Assembly (NCBI GenBank): GCA_035530655.1
Contig: DATKUK010000030.1
Coordinates: 1-64,000, forward strand
Direction of reading: 5' to 3'
DNA: 64,000 nt
Source of the DNA: DATKUK01 sp035530655
Lineage (GTDB): Bacteria > Planctomycetota > Phycisphaerae > UBA1845 > DATKUK01
The notes under the pieces were generated by a model. The model was given only the letters and a program-made list of their open reading frames with translations. It made no database searches and had not been told where the DNA came from. The translations under genes and the position numbers were made by a program. Below are positions 54,657 to 61,860 of this stretch, piece by piece. Numbering within the stretch: position 1 is the first letter of the stretch; every line of letters starts with the position of its first letter.

Positions 54657-57533
54657 TCAATGACTTGGCTGAGACTCAGGTTGGTGCTCCGCCGGTTGAG
54701 TTGTCAGAGGTTCAACCGCTGTGAGTTCGTCCGACTCGATCAGCAGCGCGAGCAGGCGCTCGGCCACGGGATCGAACTGGTCTGCTGTGCCGGGGTCGAG
54801 ACGTCCGGTCAATGGAATCTGGCACGCCAAGACATGCCCCTTGCCGTAGTCGCGGCGGGCGAGCGCCCAGTCGGGTTGTTCGGCACTGGTGCCGAACCCG
54901 ACGATCATGGGAGTCCACACCGACGGTTGGGCGGCGGTGGCCGATGCGGCTTGATCGGCGTCGGGGGTCAGCTTGGCGCCGGGACCGGTCTGTTCAGTCT
55001 CGACGGCTTCTGCGTCGGGATGCAGGCCGACCCTTAGGGCCTCGTTCTCCAAACCGTTGAGCCGAGCGTAGTCGGCGGCTGGGCCCAGAATCGACTCGAA
55101 GCCGGGTTCGGTAAACACGTTTTCGAGGGCGACCTGAATCGGTCTGGCGGTGACGCCGTCCAGGGCCTGGCGCATGTTTTCCTGCATGCGGTCGGCCTGC
55201 CACGCCTGCTGCTCGAGCACCACCATCCGACAGCCGTTGGCGATGCGATTTGCCATACTGAAACCATGGGTCCGGGCCCGCTCGTCGTATAGACGTCCTT
55301 CGGCAATGAGGATCACGTCGGGGCGTTTGTCCAGGTAGGGCAGCACCACGCGATGGCCGCGACGACCAAGCCAATCGGCCAGGCGCCCGTCGGTCTCCAC
55401 AACGCCCACGACACGGGGACGTTTGAGGGCTGGCAACGGCGGGTACACGCGCAGCGGCCTCAGGCTGATGGCCACCGTTTTCTGATCGCCCTTCTTGCGG
55501 AGCACCGCCGCCAGACACGCGCCGCCTGGCGTGGCAGGTGCGGTCAGCGTGACTTTCTGCTGTCGGTGCGCCCATGCGCTCAGGTCGATTTCAAACGAAG
55601 TTCGGGCGAGCACCTTCACGCCGTCGGTCGCGCCATCCCAGTCGAAACCCGGGCGCCTATCCAGCAGCAGCACATCGACCTGCATGGGTCCGGCGGCAGC
55701 ATCCGCGTCACTAATCACCCACACAGGAACGTTGAGCGTGCTGCCGGCTACCACGTGGCGGCGGCTCCAATCGAGGCTGACAGCCATGGGGCTGTAGGCA
55801 TTCCGCAGGGCGTGGTAGCCCGGCCCGCAGTCAGCGTCCTGACCGGTCTGAGAAGCGCGACCATATGGAATGCCGTACGGCATGATGATGTCGAACCGGG
55901 CCCGTCGCATGGCTTCGGTGTGTTCCATGAGGATCTGGGCGACGTCGTTGCGGAATTCATCTGAATCGTGCGGCGGCTCGTGCCGGCCGTACCAACGGTA
56001 CCCGCCGGAGAACGCGCCGTATTCGGTGCAGCCGGTCAATCGGTCGGGATAGACTCGGGCCAGGTCAAAGATCAGCCGGTCCAGATGGGCGTACGTACCC
56101 CACCACAGGCCGGCGAAATCGTGCTGGTCGGCGATCTCGGGCGTGATGTCGGCCGACAGCATGACCAGGCGAGTGGGGTCGACCGACTTGACGAACGGGA
56201 CGAGACGCTGGCGCTCCCAATCGCCGAAGCCGTTGCCCTCGTTCGAGGCCGACCAGCCGACGACGGACGGGTGGTTGAAGCGGCTGGCGACCAGGCCCGC
56301 GGCGTCGCGCTGCAGGTTCTTCCAATAGTCCGGCAGGTCGTACGGGCTCTCGTCGCCCTTGATCTGCACGTCGGGGAAGTTGGGGAACTCAGGAAACACG
56401 AGAATGCCGTTGCGGTCGCACAGGTCGAGCCATCTTCGCGGCAACGGATTCATGTGGCTGCGAAACGCCACCGCGTTCATGGCCTTGAACAGCCGGACTT
56501 GGACGGCGTGCAGCCGATCCTGGTCGTCCCACATGTTCAGCAAGCTGTACATAACCAGCTCGGTTGCGCCGAACAGGGCGAGCCGCCGGCCGTTGAGGTA
56601 GAAATTGCCGTCCTTGATCGTCACCTCGCGAAAGCCAAACACATCGTCGCGCACGCAGGCAACTCGTCGGTCGTCGGCCTGTTCGAGCCAGACCACCATG
56701 CGATGCAGTACCGGCGCATCCGGCGACCACAGCGATGCGCCCGACGCCTGAATGTCCTTCAGCTCGACGGTGACACTTTGGTTGGCGTCAAGCTGCACGG
56801 CCTGACGTCGCACGGCCGAGACGGCCGTCGTTCCGTCGTCGGTGATCACCTGCGCGGCGATCGTGCCCTGCCACGGGGCAGGACCGGCCGTCACACGAGT
56901 GGACAGGTCGCACGAAGGTCCGGCTGCAGTGGGCACGATCCGCAGCGGTTCGATCCGAGCGCCGTCATACAGGCGAAGGTACACCTGTCCGGGAATGCCG
57001 CCCTCCTTGAGGCCGAACCAGTGCCCGGCCCCGATGGGGATCTGGATGTGCTTGCCCTGGTAGCGCTCCAGCGCCGCCCAGCCGCGGGCTTTGACCTCAA
57101 GTTGGTTGACTCCGGGCCTGGTCAGCTTGCTCACGTCGAGGACGACGGGCGAGTAGCCCAGATCGTGCGATCCAGCCGATTGACCGTTGACCAGCACCTG
57201 ACCGCCCCACCGGATCATGTCAAATTCCAGCACGGCCCCCGCATGGTCGGTCGGCACGTCGAACGTCCGCCGGTATGTGCCCTGCTTCCAGTTGAGGACC
57301 TCTTTCCATCCGACCTGTTGGCCTTGCGGCGTCTTTCCCCAATAGCCGGGCACCGGGGCGGGTTGAAAGTCGGTCGAGTCTTCGGGAGCGAACTGCCATG
57401 TTCCGGACAGAACCTGCGTCCACTCGGCCGGGTCGGGGGCTTCTACGGGGTGCGCGGCGCGGGCCGTGTTACAACACAGCATCAGGCCGAGCGCGATCAG
57501 GCAGCAGTACAGTCGCAACTTGGTGCCGGACAT
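54657..57533 (-). CDS. Secreted glycoside hydrolase family 2 (beta-galactosidase-like)
   Basis: 958 residues. A signal peptide (LIALGLMLCC...ARA) precedes the GH2 sugar-binding and Ig-like domains: WGGQVLVNGQSAGSHDLGYS near 105, FGFREVTIKDGNFYLNGRR near 300. The TIM barrel shows MNAVAFRSHMNP, acid/base Glu in GWSASNEGNGFGDWE near 430 and the likely nucleophile in TEYGAFSGGYRW near 503. A long C-terminal extension (about 600-958) carries no clear motif. It likely releases galactosyl or related sugars outside the cytoplasm. AGGAGG precedes the ATG. Confidence 0.88.
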   Translation of the reverse strand: MSGTKLRLYCCLIALGLMLCCNTARAAHPVEAPDPAEWTQVLSGTWQFAPEDSTDFQPAPVPGYWGKTPQGQQVGWKEVLNWKQGTYRRTFDVPTDHAGAVLEFDMIRWGGQVLVNGQSAGSHDLGYSPVVLDVSKLTRPGVNQLEVKARGWAALERYQGKHIQIPIGAGHWFGLKEGGIPGQVYLRLYDGARIEPLRIVPTAAGPSCDLSTRVTAGPAPWQGTIAAQVITDDGTTAVSAVRRQAVQLDANQSVTVELKDIQASGASLWSPDAPVLHRMVVWLEQADDRRVACVRDDVFGFREVTIKDGNFYLNGRRLALFGATELVMYSLLNMWDDQDRLHAVQVRLFKAMNAVAFRSHMNPLPRRWLDLCDRNGILVFPEFPNFPDVQIKGDESPYDLPDYWKNLQRDAAGLVASRFNHPSVVGWSASNEGNGFGDWERQRLVPFVKSVDPTRLVMLSADITPEIADQHDFAGLWWGTYAHLDRLIFDLARVYPDRLTGCTEYGAFSGGYRWYGRHEPPHDSDEFRNDVAQILMEHTEAMRRARFDIIMPYGIPYGRASQTGQDADCGPGYHALRNAYSPMAVSLDWSRRHVVAGSTLNVPVWVISDADAAAGPMQVDVLLLDRRPGFDWDGATDGVKVLARTSFEIDLSAWAHRQQKVTLTAPATPGGACLAAVLRKKGDQKTVAISLRPLRVYPPLPALKRPRVVGVVETDGRLADWLGRRGHRVVLPYLDKRPDVILIAEGRLYDERARTHGFSMANRIANGCRMVVLEQQAWQADRMQENMRQALDGVTARPIQVALENVFTEPGFESILGPAADYARLNGLENEALRVGLHPDAEAVETEQTGPGAKLTPDADQAASATAAQPSVWTPMIVGFGTSAEQPDWALARRDYGKGHVLACQIPLTGRLDPGTADQFDPVAERLLALLIESDELTAVEPLTTQPAEHQPESQPSH

Positions 57534-57660
57534 CGGCAGTCCTCCTGTAGGTCAGAACGGAGCCTGATGATACTGACGGTCCGGCTTGGCCGAAAGCAGT
57601 GGCGACGGATCGCCTCCTGGCCGACACCTTTGCGCTCGGCCGCATACCGAAGCGATTCGC

Positions 57661-57697
57661 TGTCCCCCAGGTCCAGAGAAGGACCCGGGCCACCCGC
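57661..57697 (+). repeat. Hairpin-plus-tail repeat (GGTCC type)
   Basis: CCAGGTCC, AGAGAA loop, GGACCCGG and the tail GCCACCCG. It lies in the gap between the divergent GH2 and ABC operons; the remainder of 57534-57770 has no gene. Confidence 0.7.
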
Positions 57698-57770
57698 CTT
57701 TTCACGGGCAGTCGTTGGCGTTAGAGTGTTGGTCGCTGCGCAGGGGGAGCGCCGTATTCGTGGATTTCAC

Positions 57771-58694
57771 ATGACGGAAATCCTTCACTGTCGCGACCTG
57801 GTCAAGCAGTACGGCAGCATTACCGCTCTCAAGGGGATTACGCTGTCGATCGAGCCCGGCGTGGTGGGGCTGCTGGGTCCGAACGGGGCGGGTAAAAGCA
57901 CCCTGATCAGCGTGCTGCTGGGGCAGGTGCCGGCCACGTCGGGCCGGGCGCGGGTGCTGGGATTCAGTATCCGACGGCAGCGGCGGCAGATTCGGAGGCG
58001 TATAGGATTTGTCCCCGAAAACGATTGCCTCATTCCCGGTCTTAGCGGGGCCGGGTATGTGCACTACGCCGGGAGGCTGGCGGGCATGTCGCACGCCGAC
58101 GCCATGCAACGGGCCCACGAGGTGCTGGACTACGTGGGTCTGGGCGAAGCCAGGTATCGCCCTGCCGAGCAATACTCCAGCGGGATGAAGCAGCGGCTCA
58201 AGCTCGCGCAGGCGTTGGTGCACGATCCCGACGTGCTCTTTTTGGACGAACCCACCAACGGCATGGATCCCGAGGGGCGACAGCTCATGCTCTCGTTGAT
58301 CACCGACCTGGGTCGAGCGGGGATCAGCCTGCTCATCTCCAGTCACCTGCTGCCGGATGTGGAGCGAGTGTGTCAGCGCGTGGTCATCATGGGCAACGGC
58401 GAGGTGCTAGCCACCGGGGACATTGAGCAGTTGAGACGACCTCACCCGACTCTATACACCGTCAACTTCGAAGGGTCGGGCGAGGCGCTGCGCCAGTCTC
58501 TGGCCAAGCGACGGGTGGCCGTCCAAAGCCAGGCAGAACGAGTGGTTACCGTCGAGCTGCCGGCGCCGGAGACGCAGACGCTGATTCTGGAGGCGGCGCG
58601 CGAAGCCGGTGCGCCGATACGTGGCCTTCACCCCCGGCGCAGCTCACTGGAGGAGGCGTTCATGGCCGCGATCCAAGGGCAGCAGAATCGATGA
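57771..58694 (+). CDS. ABC-2 transporter ATP-binding protein
   Basis: 307 residues from the ATG at 57771. Walker A GLLGPNGAGKSTLIS near 38, signature YSSGMKQRLKLAQAL near 140, Walker B VLFLDEPTNGMDPEG near 162 and H-loop SSHLLPDVERV. The C-terminal ~80 residues form a regulatory extension. The upstream open frame to 55968 is antisense to the GH2 gene. Its stop overlaps the ATG of the permease (ATGA). It is the first gene of a four-gene operon. Confidence 0.92.
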   Translation: MTEILHCRDLVKQYGSITALKGITLSIEPGVVGLLGPNGAGKSTLISVLLGQVPATSGRARVLGFSIRRQRRQIRRRIGFVPENDCLIPGLSGAGYVHYAGRLAGMSHADAMQRAHEVLDYVGLGEARYRPAEQYSSGMKQRLKLAQALVHDPDVLFLDEPTNGMDPEGRQLMLSLITDLGRAGISLLISSHLLPDVERVCQRVVIMGNGEVLATGDIEQLRRPHPTLYTVNFEGSGEALRQSLAKRRVAVQSQAERVVTVELPAPETQTLILEAAREAGAPIRGLHPRRSSLEEAFMAAIQGQQNR

Positions 58695-59698
58695 GCGTTA
58701 AGACGATGAACGGTTCCCATCGGTACGAGCGTTGGTCGGGCCGGCTTGGCGGCAGGCGGTGGGTGTGGCCGGCGATCGTACGGGTAGGGGTGCGCCTGGC
58801 AAGCAAACGCGCCTCCACGCGCCTCATCCTGCTGGCGAGCACCGGATTCGTGGTCGCGAGCTGTGCCATCTTCTACATCCTGTCGATCTTGGAGGCTTTG
58901 GGCAACAGGCCGGAGTTCAACGAGCTGTACGGAGTTGTCCAGGTCCTGCTGGGAGTCGACCTGCGCGGCCTGGCGCGAATGGGCGAACATCGAGAGGCGC
59001 TCTGGCGGATGGTGTTCATGATCATGCTGAAGGGTCAGTTGGCCTGCGCGATGGTCGTCATCGCGCAGGTAGGCCCGGGTCTGATCGCCAACGACCTGCG
59101 GTCGCGAGCGCTGCCGATCTACTTCTCCAAGCCGATCACGCCGCTGACCTACCTTCTCGGAAAGTGGGCCGTCGTGGCGGCCTTCATCGGCACGGTCACG
59201 TTGCTGCCGAATCTGGCGTCGCTGATGCTCGGCACACTGATGACCGGCGGCTTGGGCTCGTGGGGGCAGACGCTCGGTCTGGCCTGGGACTTGGTGGTTC
59301 TGGATGTGGGGATCATGATTGTCGGCGGGGCGGTGATTCTGACGTTGTCGGCGGCGAACGCCGATCGGCGGTACGTCACCGTGGGGTGGCTGGCCCTCTG
59401 CCTGCTGCCGATGGTGGCGCAGGGGGTCCTGGACGATGCGCTGCCGTCGAAATCGACACAGGGATTTCTGGGCAGCGTATCGCCGTATCGTGACGTCACC
59501 GTCCTGGCGGACTGGCTGTTCGACATGGAGGCAGCTTACGAAGGTATGGCGCTGCCGTCGGGGGCGGCCAAGTCGGTGCTGAGCCACTCGGTCGATCCGG
59601 TCTATCCGGCTGTGGTGCTGGCGGCGGTGACGTTGTTTGCGGCGATGCTCTGTTACCGGCGAGTGATGCGCATGTCTCGCGCTGCGGCAACGTTGTAA
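58691..59698 (+). CDS. ABC-2 type transporter permease
   Basis: 335 residues with about six hydrophobic helices. The GLIANDLRSRALPIYFSKPI segment near 135 is typical of ABC-2 permeases, where a cytoplasmic loop contacts the ATPase, followed by PLTYLLGKWAVVAAFIGTV. Coupled to the preceding ATPase by a four-base overlap. The exported substrate is unknown. Confidence 0.85.
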   Translation: MSVKTMNGSHRYERWSGRLGGRRWVWPAIVRVGVRLASKRASTRLILLASTGFVVASCAIFYILSILEALGNRPEFNELYGVVQVLLGVDLRGLARMGEHREALWRMVFMIMLKGQLACAMVVIAQVGPGLIANDLRSRALPIYFSKPITPLTYLLGKWAVVAAFIGTVTLLPNLASLMLGTLMTGGLGSWGQTLGLAWDLVVLDVGIMIVGGAVILTLSAANADRRYVTVGWLALCLLPMVAQGVLDDALPSKSTQGFLGSVSPYRDVTVLADWLFDMEAAYEGMALPSGAAKSVLSHSVDPVYPAVVLAAVTLFAAMLCYRRVMRMSRAAATL

Positions 59699-59708
59699 GG
59701 AGTCGAGC

Positions 59709-60641
59709 GTGGCGGTCATCGAGCTTGACGGTTTGTCGAAGTGGTATGGCGAGGTGATCGGCCTGAACAACGTGACCGTATCGGTGGGCGGCGGCATCAC
59801 CGGTCTGGTGGGTCCCAACGGCGCGGGTAAGAGCACATTGATGAAGCTTGCCACAGGGCAGCTTCACCCGAGTGCGGGGACGATCCGGGTGCTGGGGCGG
59901 CGGGTGTGGGACAATCCTTCGGTCCTCTCGCAGATCGGATACTGCCCGGAAGGAGATGTGTTCTGGCCGGAGATTACCGGCCGGCGGTTCGTGCAATTCC
60001 TGGCGCGGCTCTCGGGCTTGGCCGGCGCCGCGGCACGGTCGGCGGCGCGAGAAGCAATCGAACAGACCGGTATGACAGAGCATATGGATCGCCCGATCCG
60101 CGGATACTCCAAGGGCATGCGTCAGCGGATCAAGATCGCCCAGGCACTGGCCCCTAGGCCAAGGCTGCTGATTCTGGATGAGCCGCTGGCCGGCACCGAC
60201 CCGGTGGCCCGGCACGAGCTGACCGAGCTGTTCCGTCGTCTGGCAGCCGACGGAGTGGACATCCTGATCTCCAGTCACATCCTGCACGAGGTCGAGGCGC
60301 TTACGCAGCAGATGTTGATGATTGCCCACGGCCGCATCGTCGCCGAGGGTGAACTGCGCACGGTTCGCCGTCACATGCAAGGTCGCCCTCACGCCATTCG
60401 GGTTGTGGCCGACGACCCACGGCGACTCGCCGCCGAACTTTCGCAGATAGAAAGCGTCACCGGACTGCGTATTACCGAGCCGGACACGCTGATCATCGAA
60501 ACGACCTTGCCCGAGCAGATCTACGATTGCCTGGGGGAGTTGATTCTACACGATCAGATGAAGGTGCGAGAGATCGCGGCGGCCGACGCGGGGCTCGAAG
60601 CGGTGTATGACTATCTGACGCGGGGCAGCGCGTTGGGGTAA
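59709..60641 (+). CDS. ABC-2 transporter ATP-binding protein (second)
   Basis: 310 residues starting at GTG 59709 after AAGGAG. Walker A GLVGPNGAGKSTLMK near 38, signature YSKGMRQRIKIAQAL near 138, Walker B LLILDEPLAGTDPVA near 155 and SSHILHEVEAL. Related to the first ATPase but clearly different, so the operon encodes either two transporters or one transporter with two distinct ATPase/permease halves. Confidence 0.92.
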   Translation: MAVIELDGLSKWYGEVIGLNNVTVSVGGGITGLVGPNGAGKSTLMKLATGQLHPSAGTIRVLGRRVWDNPSVLSQIGYCPEGDVFWPEITGRRFVQFLARLSGLAGAAARSAAREAIEQTGMTEHMDRPIRGYSKGMRQRIKIAQALAPRPRLLILDEPLAGTDPVARHELTELFRRLAADGVDILISSHILHEVEALTQQMLMIAHGRIVAEGELRTVRRHMQGRPHAIRVVADDPRRLAAELSQIESVTGLRITEPDTLIIETTLPEQIYDCLGELILHDQMKVREIAAADAGLEAVYDYLTRGSALG

Positions 60642-60649
60642 ACCACTCG

Positions 60650-61489
60650 ATGATTCGCTCGATCACAGCTTTGTTCGGATTCAGCGTTCGCCAGACGGTG
60701 TTCAGCCTCAGGATCTGGGTTACGCTCCTGTTGCTGGCCGCACCCAGCGGGTTGACCTTACTGGCCCGGTATTTCGAGTCCGCCGCACGATTGCAGGCCG
60801 TGTGGGAGCGCTACCACGGCTGCATGCAATACCTCATGTTCATGCTGGTGATCCCGTTGGTGTGCATGCTTCACGGAACAGCGATGATCGGCACCGAAGC
60901 GGAAGGCGGGACATTGGTATACCTGCTGACCCGCCGTCTGCGGCGCGCGGTCGTGTTGCTGGTGCGGTTTGCGGCGACCGCCCTGGTGCTTGTACTGCTG
61001 CTGGAAGCGGCCACGTGTGTGCATCATCTGTGCGCGGTCGGTGGCGTGGACATCGAATCGCTTGGCGGCCCGCGGCAATCGTCGAGCGGAGCGCCATGGC
61101 GGCCCGCCGGCGAGCTTGCAGCCTATCTGTGCGTGGTGCCGATGGGGGTGGTGTCGTACCTGGCGGTTTTCACGCTAATCGGTTTGGCCGCGAAGCGCCC
61201 GATCACAGTCTCGATTATCTATCTGGCGGCAATCGACCTGGCGGTCGGGAGTCTGCCGGTAGGAGCCCGGATGTATACCATCTCCGATCAACTTCGCAGG
61301 ACCATGCTCGATGCCATGCCGAAGCTTGCCGGACTCTACAATCTGCCGGGCGACCTCCACGCACTGCTCTATCCGCCCGGGTCGACGGGAACCGGCGCGT
61401 TGGTCTTCGTGACGCTGGTCGCCCTGCTGCTTTCGTGCGTTCTGATTACCGTGCGGGAGTTGGCGGCGGCCGAACTGGCTCGCGAATGA
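60650..61489 (+). CDS. ABC-2 type transporter permease (second)
   Basis: 279 residues with about five to six hydrophobic helices (near 25, 60, 105, 160 and 240). MIGTEAEGGTLVYLLTRRLR near 82 is the ABC-2 permease loop typical of NosY/YadH-like proteins. Begins eight bases after the second ATPase. Followed by a ~160-base gap without a gene and then a MITE-like element. Confidence 0.85.
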   Translation: MIRSITALFGFSVRQTVFSLRIWVTLLLLAAPSGLTLLARYFESAARLQAVWERYHGCMQYLMFMLVIPLVCMLHGTAMIGTEAEGGTLVYLLTRRLRRAVVLLVRFAATALVLVLLLEAATCVHHLCAVGGVDIESLGGPRQSSSGAPWRPAGELAAYLCVVPMGVVSYLAVFTLIGLAAKRPITVSIIYLAAIDLAVGSLPVGARMYTISDQLRRTMLDAMPKLAGLYNLPGDLHALLYPPGSTGTGALVFVTLVALLLSCVLITVRELAAAELARE

Positions 61490-61643
61490 GTCTGCGAGGA
61501 CACGCCTGCCCTGATGGGCGCGATGCATCTGCGGCGCACACGCGTTCATTGTCCGCCGTCCGTTCAAGCGATGGTTTCGGCCTGTAACGCAAGCTTCCTC
61601 GATCAACACTTCCGATGTGATTGGCAAGAGCAATTGGCGGCCG

Positions 61644-61860
61644 GGCCTAGTACTACAACGCTAGATGATACGTCGGCCTGGGACACTGGTCGATCCTCAA
61701 GAAGCCGGCCAGAGAAGCGTTCAGAGGGTGTTTTGCGTCGATGCAGAGGTGTCGGGCACCTGCTGCTGGCTTGGCCGACATCGCTGAGCGGATCTAACAC
61801 TCTATACGACAAGATGTTACGGGCACGCCGGGATCCGTCTTAGCGTTGTAGTGCTAGGCC
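61644..61860. mobile_element. MITE-like element with ~20-base terminal inverted repeats
   Basis: The left end CTAGTACTACAACGCTAG (from 61647) and the reverse complement of the right end (CTAGCACTACAACGCTAA, ending at 61857) match except for one internal and one terminal base; GGC also matches outside. CTAG at both edges could be a target duplication. The inside (about 200 bases) has no transposase. The right repeat contains the stop codon of the TPR gene at 61854-61856. Confidence 0.6.

Noticed and set aside
55968..57770. A long plus-strand extension of the first ABC ATPase
   Set aside because: It is antisense to the GH2 gene and has no recognisable protein features; the ATPase starts at 57771.
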